Below are positions 9,194 through 18,753 of a stretch of 44,028 nucleotides of DNA, piece after piece. This DNA comes from Acinetobacter rudis (GTDB taxonomy: Bacteria > Pseudomonadota > Gammaproteobacteria > Pseudomonadales > Moraxellaceae), in assembly GCF_031157835.1 (NCBI RefSeq), contig NZ_JAVIDR010000025.1, positions 1 to 44,028 on the forward strand. Direction: 5' to 3'. The notes beneath the pieces were generated by a model, which was not told the origin of the DNA, did not search any database, and saw only the letters and a program-made list of their open reading frames with translations. Each line of letters opens with the position of its first letter. Positions within the stretch are counted from its first letter, which is position 1. The position numbers and the translations under genes are program-made.

Positions 9194-9904
9194 TTATCTA
9201 GATAAATCTGGCTTTTTAGCAACATTATGCCACCAATATGGCAGTGCATTTGTTTTTAAAAATTTACGGTGTGCTTTAAAAGCACCATCATATTTTTCAA
9301 GCTCTGACCAAAAAGCCAAGCTGTGATCAAAATAACGCGTATGAGCCAATTCATGTATACACACATAACGCACAATATGCTGGGGATATAACACTAAAGC
9401 TGCATTTAGCATAATATCATGCTGTTGATTACAACTCCCCCAACGTGTTTTTGCATGACGAATATTACACTTTGCAAAAGGTAAAGCGCATTCCAAACTA
9501 AGTTGTTTTAAGTATTGAGGTAATTTATGTTTTGCATAAAATAAAATAAATGCTTTTAAATTCAATTCAGCCTGTGTTGGATTAATGCGAACGGTATGCT
9601 TTTCAGCAAAATATATAAATGCTTCTTTTTGTTCCACATAATCAATTTGAATCGCCACACTCGAATCAAATAAGCAAATTTCTTTTGGTAAGTTTTGAGG
9701 CTGCTCTTGAGTGATTATTTGTTGTTTTTGCCATGTTTCAACTAACCAAGACTCAGATTGTTTTAAAAAAAGATCTATTTGTCTACTACTACACAATAGC
9801 GGTACGGTCAGACGAATTGAATTAGCAAAAACACGCAAGCGCAAACGTTTTGCCCTTGCATGCCTTACAATTTGTATTTCAGGTAAATCCTGAGTAATAC
9901 TCAT
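9194..9904 (-). CDS. YgjP-like zinc metallopeptidase (DUF45)
   Basis: A 236-residue cytoplasmic protein of the YgjP/M48-related family. It has the HELAH zinc motif at 184-188, a third ligand His at 194 (YFDHSLAFW), and the family hallmark RWGSC at 154-158. These residues point to an active metallopeptidase fold; physiological substrates are not known for most members. It is followed upstream on the same strand by rpiA with only 21 bases between them, so the two are probably co-transcribed. Confidence 0.85.
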   Translation of the reverse strand: MSITQDLPEIQIVRHARAKRLRLRVFANSIRLTVPLLCSSRQIDLFLKQSESWLVETWQKQQIITQEQPQNLPKEICLFDSSVAIQIDYVEQKEAFIYFAEKHTVRINPTQAELNLKAFILFYAKHKLPQYLKQLSLECALPFAKCNIRHAKTRWGSCNQQHDIMLNAALVLYPQHIVRYVCIHELAHTRYFDHSLAFWSELEKYDGAFKAHRKFLKTNALPYWWHNVAKKPDLSR

Positions 9905-9925
9905 TAAATATAAAGTCTCGTGAGA

Positions 9926-10597
9926 TTAGATTGCGGTCCGCTCTTCAATGCCTTGGCTCGTTGCCACAATCGCAATATCAGCCTTATTAATTGCAAAGAT
10001 ACCATTGGTCACTACACCAGGAATATTATTAATATTCTTTTCAAGTTCGAGCGCGTTTAAAATATTGAGGTTATAAACATCTAATATCACATTACCATTA
10101 TCCGTGACGACCCCTTCACGATAGACTGGATCTCCACCCATACTCACAATTTTACGAGCAACGGCTGAACGAGCCATTGGAATCACCTCAATTGGTAAAG
10201 GAAAATCACGACCTAACTGCTCAACCCACTTAGAATCATCAACAATACAAACAAACTTTTTAGCAATTGATGCCACAATTTTTTCACGAGTCAACGCAGC
10301 ACCACCACCTTTGATCATATGCATATGACGATCAATTTCATCTGCACCATCAACATAAGCATCTAGACCACCTACGTGGTTCATATCTACAACTTCAATA
10401 CCTAACTTTTTCAAGCGCTGTGCTGTTGCTTCTGAACTCGCAACTGCAGCTTCAAGTTGTAGCTGAGGCAAAAGATCAATTAGAAAGTTAACAGTACTCC
10501 CCGTACCAACGCCCAAGATTCCTCCTTTCGGTAAATGTTTTAAAGCCGCTTCAGCAGCAGCTTGTTTCTTTTCATCTTGGGTAGCGTATAGACTCAT
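9926..10597 (-). CDS. rpiA: Ribose-5-phosphate isomerase A
   Basis: RpiA interconverts ribose 5-phosphate and ribulose 5-phosphate in the pentose phosphate pathway. The 223-residue protein carries GVGTGSTV near residue 30, DGADEID near 90 and [11 protein letters not shown] near 103, the substrate and catalytic motifs of RpiA. The frame opens four codons earlier (10609), but the ATG at 10597 has AAAG in front and gives the usual N-terminus [11 protein letters not shown]. It is divergent from ilvA with about 115 bp between the starts, a layout common in gammaproteobacteria. Confidence 0.96.
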   Translation of the reverse strand: MSLYATQDEKKQAAAEAALKHLPKGGILGVGTGSTVNFLIDLLPQLQLEAAVASSEATAQRLKKLGIEVVDMNHVGGLDAYVDGADEIDRHMHMIKGGGAALTREKIVASIAKKFVCIVDDSKWVEQLGRDFPLPIEVIPMARSAVARKIVSMGGDPVYREGVVTDNGNVILDVYNLNILNALELEKNINNIPGVVTNGIFAINKADIAIVATSQGIEERTAI

Positions 10598-10712
10598 GAC
10601 TTTACTCATTTATATTCGTAGATTTTGTGATTTTCGCATAAATTTAAGGCGACAAATCACAATGGTTTGTTACAATAGCTGCCTATTTTAAACTGTTAGA
10701 TGGAAAATTAAC

Positions 10713-12239
10713 ATGCTGTCTCGTTTGGTTCGACAAATATTACAGGCAACAGTCTATGACGTTGCAATCGAAACCCCACTCGAAGCAGCGCCACGAATTA
10801 GTGAAAGACTGCAAAATGACATCCGTTTTAAACGCGAAGATTTGCAACCTGTCTTTTCCTTCAAGCTACGCGGTGCATATAACCGCATTAGTCAACTAGA
10901 GAAATCACAATTAGAACGTGGCGTTATCACTGCTTCAGCTGGTAACCATGCCCAAGGCGTGGCTTTATCGGGTCAAAAACTCGGTATTCGCGCAATTATT
11001 GTGATGCCTAAAACCACCCCAGATATTAAAATCCAAGCAGTAAAACGCCTAGGTGGAGAAGTTGTACTCTATGGTGATGCTTTTGATGCTGCTAATAAAT
11101 ATGCAATCCAACGCGCCAAAGATGAAGGTTTAACTTTTATTCCGCCTTATGATGATGAATTAGTAATGGCAGGACAAGGGACCATAGCCAATGAAATATT
11201 ACGTCAGTGGCGTGATGTCGACTATGTCTTTGTTGCTGTAGGTGGAGGTGGTCTAATTGCAGGTGTTGCAGCATACCTCGGTGATGTTGCACCTCACGTT
11301 AAAATTATTCCTGTTGAATATGATGAATCTGCATGTCTTAAAGCAGCATTTGAGCACAATGAACGTGTTGTACTTCCTCAAGTTGGTTTATTTGCTGATG
11401 GTACTGCGGTTGCTCAAATTGGTGAAAAGCCATTTGAAGTGATTCAACTGCTAAAATCAGATCAGTCAGGCCCAATTGTGGAGCGTGATGTAGTTCTTGT
11501 GAACACAGATGAAATCTGTGCAGCAATTAAAGATACTTTTGATGAAAACCGCAGCATTGTTGAACCATCTGGTGCAATGGCACTTGCAGGTATAAAAAAA
11601 TATGTTGAACAACATCAGCTAAAAGGCAAAAACATCGTCTCAATCATTTGCGGTGCCAACATGAACTTTGACCGTCTGCGCTATATTGCAGAACGCACAG
11701 AGTTGGGTGAGCAACGTGAAGCTATTTTTGCAGTTACAATTCCAGAGAAAAAAGGTGCATTTCTAGCATTCTGTCGTAGCTTACAAGGCCGTAATATTAC
11801 TGAGTTCAACTACCGAGCTTCACCTTCTGAATTAGCTCAAGTTTTTGTTGGTATCAGTCTAAAAAATGGCGAAAAAGAGCGTCATGAAATTTATGAGACT
11901 CTTAAAGCACAATATGATGTAGATGACCTTTCTGATGATGAGGTTGCAAAATTACATATACGCTATCTCATTGGTGGCCACGCTAATATTGCAAATGAAC
12001 GCTTATTCCGTGTGGAGTTTCCAGAGCGCCCAGGTGCTTTACTCAACTTCCTAGAACACTTAGGACCATCACATAACATTACGCTATTCCACTATCGCAA
12101 TCATGGTGCTGCTGAAGGTCGTGTCCTTGTTGGTGTTGAGGACAACAATGATGTAGAAACAGCACAAAAGAGTGATAACATTCCTTATCCTTATGAAGAA
12201 ATTACGCATAACTTAGGTTATCAACGTTTCTTAAAATAA
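10713..12239 (+). CDS. ilvA: Threonine dehydratase, biosynthetic
   Basis: IlvA deaminates threonine to 2-oxobutyrate, the committed step of isoleucine synthesis, and is normally inhibited by isoleucine. The 508-residue protein has the PLP lysine K51 in FSFKLRGAYN and the PLP phosphate loop VGGGGLIAG near 175-183. Two ACT-like regulatory domains fill the C-terminal part (about 330-410 and 425-500). The two-ACT architecture and length identify the biosynthetic form rather than the short catabolic TdcB. Its start ATG has TGGA about 11 bases upstream. It is monocistronic, ending at a hairpin. Confidence 0.96.
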   Translation: MLSRLVRQILQATVYDVAIETPLEAAPRISERLQNDIRFKREDLQPVFSFKLRGAYNRISQLEKSQLERGVITASAGNHAQGVALSGQKLGIRAIIVMPKTTPDIKIQAVKRLGGEVVLYGDAFDAANKYAIQRAKDEGLTFIPPYDDELVMAGQGTIANEILRQWRDVDYVFVAVGGGGLIAGVAAYLGDVAPHVKIIPVEYDESACLKAAFEHNERVVLPQVGLFADGTAVAQIGEKPFEVIQLLKSDQSGPIVERDVVLVNTDEICAAIKDTFDENRSIVEPSGAMALAGIKKYVEQHQLKGKNIVSIICGANMNFDRLRYIAERTELGEQREAIFAVTIPEKKGAFLAFCRSLQGRNITEFNYRASPSELAQVFVGISLKNGEKERHEIYETLKAQYDVDDLSDDEVAKLHIRYLIGGHANIANERLFRVEFPERPGALLNFLEHLGPSHNITLFHYRNHGAAEGRVLVGVEDNNDVETAQKSDNIPYPYEEITHNLGYQRFLK

Positions 12240-12574
12240 TTGCCCTAAAGCGCATAAAAGACCAGTGTGTCACATAACACACTGGTTTATATAAATAAAA
12301 TACTTATCGATCTATTAAAAAGCATTAAAGATTTTTCATATCGCTTGACTCAATCCACAACTAGCCTTTCTTTAAAAAATCAAGTCACAAAGCATAACAA
12401 TCAAACAGTCAGCCAGTTAAGTTCGCAAAATTCACATTTTTTGAAATAAATAACCTATAATCGCGGCAGAAATGTTACAGAGCGTAATTTTAATTTTGTG
12501 TTTAAACCTGTTCTATACAAAACTTAGATCTCCACAAAATAACTATTACACCCAAACACATTAAGGACGGGTAC
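12240..12574. other. Intergenic region ilvA-putP (335 bp)
   Basis: The region holds the ilvA hairpin and then AT-rich sequence. A TATAAT at 12456-12461 with a poor TTCACA 19 bases upstream is the best candidate for a putP promoter; it would leave an about 100-base leader. I see no conserved coding sequence; the short frame at 12267-12449 overlaps the hairpin and has no ribosome binding site. Confidence 0.5.
12261..12290 (+). terminator. ilvA terminator
   Basis: ACCAGTGTGT (12261-12270) and ACACACTGGT (12277-12286) form a perfect 10-bp stem with a 6-base loop. Only a short T/A-rich tail follows. It lies 22 bases after the ilvA stop. Confidence 0.7.
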
Positions 12575-14083
12575 ATGAATCATTTTAACCCCACACTCAT
12601 TACTTTCATTTTCTATATTTTCGCTATGGTTGCGATTGGGCTTTATGCTTATAAAGCAACCAACAACTTTTCTGACTACATTTTAGGTGGTCGTAGTTTA
12701 GGAAGTGTGGTTACCGCTCTCTCAGCTGGCGCCTCAGATATGAGTGGTTGGTTGTTAATGGGCTTACCAGGAGCGATCTATTTAAGTGGACTATCAGAGT
12801 CTTGGATTGCAATTGGTCTCATTCTAGGTGCATGGATGAACTGGCTCTTAGTTGCTGGCCGATTACGTGTGCATACTGAGTTTCAGAATAATGCACTCAC
12901 GTTACCAGATTATTTCACTGGTCGTTTTTCTGATCATAAAAAAATACTTCGCATTATTTCAGCGCTGGTAATTTTAGTCTTTTTTGCGATTTATTGTGCC
13001 TCAGGGATGGTTGCTGGTGCACGTCTATTTGAGAGTATCTTTGGTTGGTCGTACACCACGGCGCTGTGGATTAGTGCCGTTGCAACAATTAGTTATGTCT
13101 GTATCGGCGGCTTCTTAGCTATCAGTTGGACGGATACTTTCCAAGCTGGTTTAATGATCTTTGCTTTATTACTTACACCGCTTTTTACATATTTAGCAAT
13201 TGATACCAACGCACAAAGTTTTGCACTCATTTTAGAAAGTGCTCGACCTCATGCCCTTAACATGATTTCTGGTGTGAGTGCGGCTGTGATTATTTCATCG
13301 CTTGCCTGGGGCTTAGGCTATTTTGGTCAACCGCATATTTTAGTTCGTTTTATGGCGGCGGATTCAGTTAAAGTAATTCCAGCGGCACGCCGTATTGGTA
13401 TGACTTGGATGACTTTATGTCTAGCTGGTGCTGTGGGTGCAGGCTTTATCGGAATTGCATATTTCCAACAACATCCAGAATTGGCAAGTATTGTTCAAAA
13501 CAATCCTGAAACCGTATTTATGGAACTCACCAAGCTCCTTTTCAATCCTTGGATCGTGGGTATTATTCTTGCGGCAATTTTAGCAGCAGTAATGAGTACT
13601 TTGAGCTGTCAACTTTTAGTATGTTCTACAACACTTACGGAAGATCTATACAAAGGTTTCTTCCGTAAAAATGCTTCACAACAAGAGTTGGTTTGGGTCG
13701 GACGTTCAATGGTCTTAGCCATTGCTATACTTGCTATTATTTTAGCAAGCAATCCCAATAGTAAAGTACTTGGTCTAGTCGCTTATGCTTGGGCTGGTTT
13801 TGGTGCTGCATTTGGTCCACTCATCATTATGTCTTTATTCTGGCGTCGTATGACGCGTAATGGTGCTTTAGCCGGTATTATTGTTGGAGCACTAACAGTC
13901 ATTATTTGGAAAAACACCATGGCTGACTGGGGAATTTATGAAATATTGCCAGGCTTTGTTCTATCACTTATCAGTATTATTATTGTGAGTCTATTCGATC
14001 GTAGCCCTGACCAAGAAACACTCGATCGTTTTGATCAAGCAGATCAGAGCTATCACAAGCAAATTGCCGAAATGAAACAATAG
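12575..14083 (+). CDS. putP: Sodium/proline symporter
   Basis: PutP imports proline with sodium across the inner membrane. The 502-residue protein belongs to the sodium:solute symporter family. It has about 13 hydrophobic segments, the early ILGGRSLG and LSAGASDMSGWLLMGLPG stretch typical of PutP near residues 33-65, and ALAWGLGYFGQPHILVRFMA near 245-265. Length matches E. coli PutP (502). The gene lies next to putA and an Lrp-type regulator, so it completes a proline-use locus. A strong terminator follows, so putP and putA are separate transcripts. Confidence 0.95.
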   Translation: MNHFNPTLITFIFYIFAMVAIGLYAYKATNNFSDYILGGRSLGSVVTALSAGASDMSGWLLMGLPGAIYLSGLSESWIAIGLILGAWMNWLLVAGRLRVHTEFQNNALTLPDYFTGRFSDHKKILRIISALVILVFFAIYCASGMVAGARLFESIFGWSYTTALWISAVATISYVCIGGFLAISWTDTFQAGLMIFALLLTPLFTYLAIDTNAQSFALILESARPHALNMISGVSAAVIISSLAWGLGYFGQPHILVRFMAADSVKVIPAARRIGMTWMTLCLAGAVGAGFIGIAYFQQHPELASIVQNNPETVFMELTKLLFNPWIVGIILAAILAAVMSTLSCQLLVCSTTLTEDLYKGFFRKNASQQELVWVGRSMVLAIAILAIILASNPNSKVLGLVAYAWAGFGAAFGPLIIMSLFWRRMTRNGALAGIIVGALTVIIWKNTMADWGIYEILPGFVLSLISIIIVSLFDRSPDQETLDRFDQADQSYHKQIAEMKQ

Positions 14084-14115
14084 CAATTCATTTCTGCTTT
14101 TTAATGCTTAACATC

Positions 14116-14149
14116 AAGCTAGTATGTTTCTCACATGCTAGCTTTTTTT
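14116..14149 (+). terminator. putP terminator
   Basis: AAGCTAGTATG (14116-14126) pairs with CATGCTAGCTT (14134-14144) with one G-U pair, followed by a run of T. The 3' arm contains the stop codon of the convergent Lrp-type gene. Confidence 0.85.
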
Positions 14150-14620
14150 CGACTTACTCATTAAATTAAGTTTGCTCGACTCTTTAATAACTTCCATCAC
14201 TGGATAACTTCGAGTTTCTCGAATACCTGGCAATTGCCACAATACTTGACCTGAAATCCGTCTAAACTCTTCCATATTTTCACAACGGATTTTAACCAAG
14301 AAATCAAATCCACCACTCACCATATGACATTCAATAATTTCAGGATAAAGTACAACTGCTTTTGAAAACTCATCTAATGCATTAGGTGTTGTTTTATCTA
14401 ATGAAATTTCAACAAAAACCACAAAACTTTTGTCTAACAGCACTGGATTAAGCTTCGCCTCATAGCCTAAAATATACCCTTCTCGATCCAATTTCTGTAC
14501 CCGAGAAAGTACAGCTGTTGCAGACAAATTCACAATCTCAGCCAATTTAATATTTGAAATTCGGCCATCACTCTGTAACAGCTCTAGCAATTTGATATCA
14601 ATACGATCTAGAGTAATCAT
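14138..14620 (-). CDS. Lrp/AsnC-family regulator, probable proline-catabolism regulator
   Basis: A 160-residue Lrp/AsnC-type regulator. It has a winged helix-turn-helix at about 1-60 (DGRISNIKLAEIVNLSATAVLSRVQKL) and a C-terminal effector-sensing domain at about 65-145. It is encoded between putP and putA on the opposite strand and diverges from putA. Because PutA here lacks its own DNA-binding domain, this gene is the best candidate for the proline-responsive activator, comparable in role to PutR/BkdR-type Lrp relatives. That role is inferred from position. The stop codon overlaps the putP terminator stem. Confidence 0.88.
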   Translation of the reverse strand: MITLDRIDIKLLELLQSDGRISNIKLAEIVNLSATAVLSRVQKLDREGYILGYEAKLNPVLLDKSFVVFVEISLDKTTPNALDEFSKAVVLYPEIIECHMVSGGFDFLVKIRCENMEEFRRISGQVLWQLPGIRETRSYPVMEVIKESSKLNLMSKSKKS

Positions 14621-14658
14621 CCATAAATCCCCATCACAACAAAATTAATCACTAAATT

Positions 14659-14678
14659 ATATACAAATTATAGTATAT
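14659..14678. promoter_or_regulatory. Dyad in the lrp-putA divergent region
   Basis: ATATAC (14659-14664) and GTATAT (14673-14678) are inverted with an 8-base AT-rich spacer. It lies about 40 bp from the regulator start and 75 bp from putA. AT-rich interrupted palindromes of this kind are typical Lrp-family sites, so this is a candidate operator; nothing more than symmetry and place supports it. Confidence 0.3.
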
Positions 14679-14751
14679 TATTTGTCTTTTTTTCTGCAAT
14701 TATTAATAAAAATTCAAACTTACAAAGACAGTCATAATTAAAGGATGAACA

Positions 14752-17700
14752 ATGATGGATAGCGTCAAACCAACTTATTCGACCCCGAATACTTCAGGTT
14801 ATATTTCAATTTTTAGTGAACAAACCGATTTACAACAGGCAATCCATCAAGCAGGTTTGCTGTCTGAAAACGAGTGCGTTAAACGCCTTCTCAAACAGTA
14901 CAATCTCCAAGAAGAACAACGCCAGCAAATCTCCAAACTTGCACTCAAACTAGCACAGCAACTCCGACAAAAGCATAAATCAACGGCCAAAGTAGATGTT
15001 GTACAAGGACTATTGCAAGAATTTTCATTGTCTTCGGCAGAGGGAATTGCCCTCATGTGTCTAGCTGAAGCCTTATTACGAATACCCGATCAAGCAACAC
15101 GAGATGAACTTATTCGAGATAAAATCACGCAAGGCAACTGGAAACAACATCTAGGTAATAGCAAACTTATTTTTGTTAATGCTGCTGCTTGGGGGCTCAT
15201 GCTTACAGGAAAGCTCTTACAGCCACAACAACAGTCCCTTGCAGGTGTACTCACGAACCTCATTGAGCGTTGTGGGCGTGGGATTATTCGTAAGGCTGTT
15301 TATGCTGCCATTGAAATGATGGGCGAACAATTTGTTATGGGTGAAACAATAGAAGAAGCCTTAGTGAATGCAAAAAAACTCGAACAAAAAGGCTTCCTAT
15401 ATTCCTATGACATGTTAGGTGAGGCTGCATTAACAGAACAAGACGCCCAGCGTTATTTTCAAGATTATGTCCATGCAATTCATCATATTGGCCAATCAGC
15501 ACAGGCTAAAGAAATTTATAAGCGTGGTGGTATTTCAATCAAGCTCTCTGCCCTACATCCTCGTTATCAACGTGCCCAAATCAAGCGTGTTAAAGATGAG
15601 CTTTATCCACGTATTTTAGAGTTAGCATGTCTCGCTAAACAGTACAATATTGGACTTAATATTGATGCTGAAGAATCTCAACGTCTTGAAATTTCTTTGA
15701 TGTTACTTGAACAGTTATGTTTTGAACCTCGTTTAAGCCATTGGCAAGGTATCGGCTTTGTACTACAAGCCTATCAAAAACGGGGAAATGCAGTTGTTGA
15801 CTACGTAATTGATCTCGCCAAACGTAGTCAAAGACGACTGATGATTCGATTGGTGAAAGGTGCGTATTGGGATAGTGAAATCAAAAAAGCGCAAATTGAT
15901 GGTTTAACAGGTTTTCCAGTTTTCACACAAAAAGCACATACCGATTTATCCTATATTGTTTGTGCTGAAAAACTGTTATCTGCACCAGAGCAAATTTACC
16001 CACAATTTGCCACCCACAATGCACATACACTTGCTACTGTTTATACCTTAGCTGGTGCTAAAAATTACACCGATGGGCAATATGAACTACAGTGTTTGCA
16101 TGGCATGGGCGAACCACTTTATGAACAAGTCGTTGGTCCAATTGAGCAGCATAAACTTGGGATTCCTTGTCGAATCTATGCACCAGTTGGAAGCCATAAG
16201 ACTTTATTGGCCTATCTCGTTCGACGTTTACTTGAAAATGGTGCAAATAGTTCGTTCGTACATCAAATTGCCAATACCGACCTTGATCTTGAAACGCTTA
16301 TTGCCGATCCCAAAGATGAGATCTTAAAACATGCTGAACATGAGCTTGACCTTGGACAAGTACACCCGAATATTCGACTACCACAACAGCTTTATGGCGC
16401 ACAGCGTATTAATGCAGCAGGATTTGATCTAGAAAATGAATATAATTTAATCCAATTAGACCAAGTTGCCTTCCAATTTAAAAATAAGCAGTGGCACTCA
16501 GAGCCAATGGGCAAACAACTCGATCAAATAGAATGCCTAGAACACTATGAAATTTTCAATCCTGCCAATCACTTAGATTGTGTTGGCACAGTTAAGTTTG
16601 CTCAATATGCACATATAGAGCAAGCCTTAAATAATGCCTGTCAAATTCAGTCAACATGGGCCAACTGGTCGCGCTATGATCGTGGTGCTTGTTTATTACA
16701 AGCAGCAGATCTTTTAGATCAACACAAGTTTGAACTCCTTATATTGTTAAATCGAGAAAGTGGAAAAACCTATAACAATGCACTCGCAGAAATCAGGGAA
16801 GCCATCGATTTTATGCGGTATTATTCAGCGCAAATGCAAAATTTCACTGCCGATATTCAAATAAAAGCGCTAGGCCCTGTTCTTTGTATTAGCCCTTGGA
16901 ATTTTCCTTTAGCCATTTTCTTAGGACAAATCAGTGCTTCTTTAGTTGCTGGGAATACTGTCATTGCCAAACCAGCAGAACAATCTTCTTTGATTGCAGC
17001 CTTTGCAATACAGTGTTTATGGCAAGCAGGTGTTCCACAAGATGTATTACAAATGCTCCCAGGCAGTGGTGAAGTAATTGCAGCAAAATTAAGTGCTGAT
17101 CCACGCATACAAGCTGTACTCTTTACAGGCTCAACGACTGTAGCAAAACTATTACAGTACACACTTTCGCAGCGGGTCGATCAACATAATCAGCCAGTCA
17201 CACTCATAGCAGAAACAGCTGGACAAAATGCAATGATTATTGACTCCTCGGCCCTGAATGAACAAGCAACAATGGATATTGTTCAATCTGCTTTTGATAG
17301 TGCTGGTCAGCGTTGCTCTGCTTTACGTTTACTTTGCGTTCAGCAAGATAACTCAGAGGCACTCCTTGAAATGCTCAAAGGTGCTATACAGCAACTTCAT
17401 CTTGGCGAACCTTACTGTTTAGAAACAGATATTGGCCCAGTTATTGATGTTGAAGCTCAAGAGCATATTATTAAACACATTCAAAAACTACGTCAAAAGG
17501 GCTGTCCGATTTATCAGCACCCTGCCCACCTATCAGAACAACCCATACACGGTACTTTTGTCGCCCCAACAATTATTGAACTGTCTAGCTTAGATGACTT
17601 AGAAGAAGAAATTTTTGGCCCTGTGCTTCATGTCTTGTATTTCAAACAAGGACAATTAGCCTCCTTAGTGGAGGCAATTAATGCCAAAGGTTATGGACTC

Positions 17701-18510
17701 ACCATGGGATTACACAGCCGGATTGAACAACATATTGATTGTGTTAGAGAACATGCATCTGTAGGTAATCTTTATATTAACCGCAATATGGTGGGAGCTG
17801 TTGTTGGTGTACAACCCTTTGGAGGTGAAGGCCTTTCAGGAACTGGCCCCAAAGCAGGTGGGCCATTGTATTTATATCGTCTTATGCATTATTGCAGTAA
17901 TAAACAGCTGAATCCTCCTTTTGCAACGCATTCCAATGTGCTCAATCACTCAGATGCTCTACCTGTTCATAATATTATGCAGCAGTACTCACAGTGGCTT
18001 GCACAGCAATATCCTCAAATAAAGCTGGTAAAAACTCCATCCATTTGCATAACTGAAGCGCTAGAACTCCCAGGCCCCACTGGAGAATCAAATACTTACC
18101 ATATTCTTGCTCGACAACAAATATTGTGCGTAGCCAGTCAACAAAACGACTTATTACAACAGATTGCTTTAATATTATCTTTGAATAGTCGGCCAGTAAT
18201 TTGTATAGATAATCCAATTGCCTTAACACTTCTAAACAGTATGCCAACGCCCCTACGTCGCCGTTTTCATTGCATTGAACACATCCAGCAAGGTGAGTTT
18301 GACATTGCTTTGCATCACGGAGATACGCAAAGCTTACTTCGACTACAACAAGATATTGTTAAACGTTCGGGGCCAATGATCAATATCGTACATATGAATT
18401 CTGGTGACTATGAAATTCCCATTGAACGTTTAATGATTGAGCGCGTGGTCAGCATCAATACAACTGCAGCAGGTGGCAATGCCAGCTTAATGACCATGGC
18501 AGGTTTTTAA
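14752..18510 (+). CDS. putA: Bifunctional proline dehydrogenase / glutamate-semialdehyde dehydrogenase
   Basis: PutA oxidises proline to glutamate in two steps, using FAD in the first domain and NAD in the second. The 1252-residue protein has a helical N-terminal part (about 40-130) and a proline dehydrogenase barrel (about 215-520, with KRGGISIKLSALHPRY and RLVKGAYWDSEIK). The aldehyde dehydrogenase domain (about 590-1040) has E821 in AETAGQN and catalytic C855 in AGQRCSALR. A C-terminal extension to 1252 follows. There is no N-terminal ribbon-helix-helix domain of the E. coli kind, so it should not be its own repressor. An AAGGA ribosome binding site six bases upstream fixes the start. Confidence 0.96.
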   Translation: MMDSVKPTYSTPNTSGYISIFSEQTDLQQAIHQAGLLSENECVKRLLKQYNLQEEQRQQISKLALKLAQQLRQKHKSTAKVDVVQGLLQEFSLSSAEGIALMCLAEALLRIPDQATRDELIRDKITQGNWKQHLGNSKLIFVNAAAWGLMLTGKLLQPQQQSLAGVLTNLIERCGRGIIRKAVYAAIEMMGEQFVMGETIEEALVNAKKLEQKGFLYSYDMLGEAALTEQDAQRYFQDYVHAIHHIGQSAQAKEIYKRGGISIKLSALHPRYQRAQIKRVKDELYPRILELACLAKQYNIGLNIDAEESQRLEISLMLLEQLCFEPRLSHWQGIGFVLQAYQKRGNAVVDYVIDLAKRSQRRLMIRLVKGAYWDSEIKKAQIDGLTGFPVFTQKAHTDLSYIVCAEKLLSAPEQIYPQFATHNAHTLATVYTLAGAKNYTDGQYELQCLHGMGEPLYEQVVGPIEQHKLGIPCRIYAPVGSHKTLLAYLVRRLLENGANSSFVHQIANTDLDLETLIADPKDEILKHAEHELDLGQVHPNIRLPQQLYGAQRINAAGFDLENEYNLIQLDQVAFQFKNKQWHSEPMGKQLDQIECLEHYEIFNPANHLDCVGTVKFAQYAHIEQALNNACQIQSTWANWSRYDRGACLLQAADLLDQHKFELLILLNRESGKTYNNALAEIREAIDFMRYYSAQMQNFTADIQIKALGPVLCISPWNFPLAIFLGQISASLVAGNTVIAKPAEQSSLIAAFAIQCLWQAGVPQDVLQMLPGSGEVIAAKLSADPRIQAVLFTGSTTVAKLLQYTLSQRVDQHNQPVTLIAETAGQNAMIIDSSALNEQATMDIVQSAFDSAGQRCSALRLLCVQQDNSEALLEMLKGAIQQLHLGEPYCLETDIGPVIDVEAQEHIIKHIQKLRQKGCPIYQHPAHLSEQPIHGTFVAPTIIELSSLDDLEEEIFGPVLHVLYFKQGQLASLVEAINAKGYGLTMGLHSRIEQHIDCVREHASVGNLYINRNMVGAVVGVQPFGGEGLSGTGPKAGGPLYLYRLMHYCSNKQLNPPFATHSNVLNHSDALPVHNIMQQYSQWLAQQYPQIKLVKTPSICITEALELPGPTGESNTYHILARQQILCVASQQNDLLQQIALILSLNSRPVICIDNPIALTLLNSMPTPLRRRFHCIEHIQQGEFDIALHHGDTQSLLRLQQDIVKRSGPMINIVHMNSGDYEIPIERLMIERVVSINTTAAGGNASLMTMAGF

Positions 18511-18536
18511 TATTGAAGAAATAACCTGAAAGTTTA

Positions 18537-18584
18537 AGCCATGATTTTTTGTGAGCATTGTCTATGTCACTTTAAGTCATGGCT
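18537..18584. other. Interrupted dyad after putA
   Basis: AGCCATGA (18537-18544) pairs with TCATGGCT (18577-18584), and inside it GTGA (18551-18554) pairs with TCAC (18567-18570) across a 6x6 internal loop. No T-run follows, so it is not a classic terminator. It may be an RNA processing or attenuation structure at the putA 3' end, or an operator for ktrA. Function unknown. Confidence 0.35.
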
Positions 18585-18753
18585 AGCATTACAATGTAAT
18601 TAGTATAACTGCAACGATCCCTGAACTAAAATTCTAGCCAACAACTGATTTTTTAAAATAATAATGAAGTTTTCTATCGCAAATCGTATGATAGGCAAAA
18701 TTACACTTAATTAGTGTATATGTATATTATTATGTTATTTGTAAGGATTGTTA

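Noticed and set aside
12267..12449. 60-codon frame after ilvA
   Set aside because: Starts inside the ilvA terminator stem, no ribosome binding site, low-complexity Ser/Lys/Asn content typical of AT-rich non-coding DNA.
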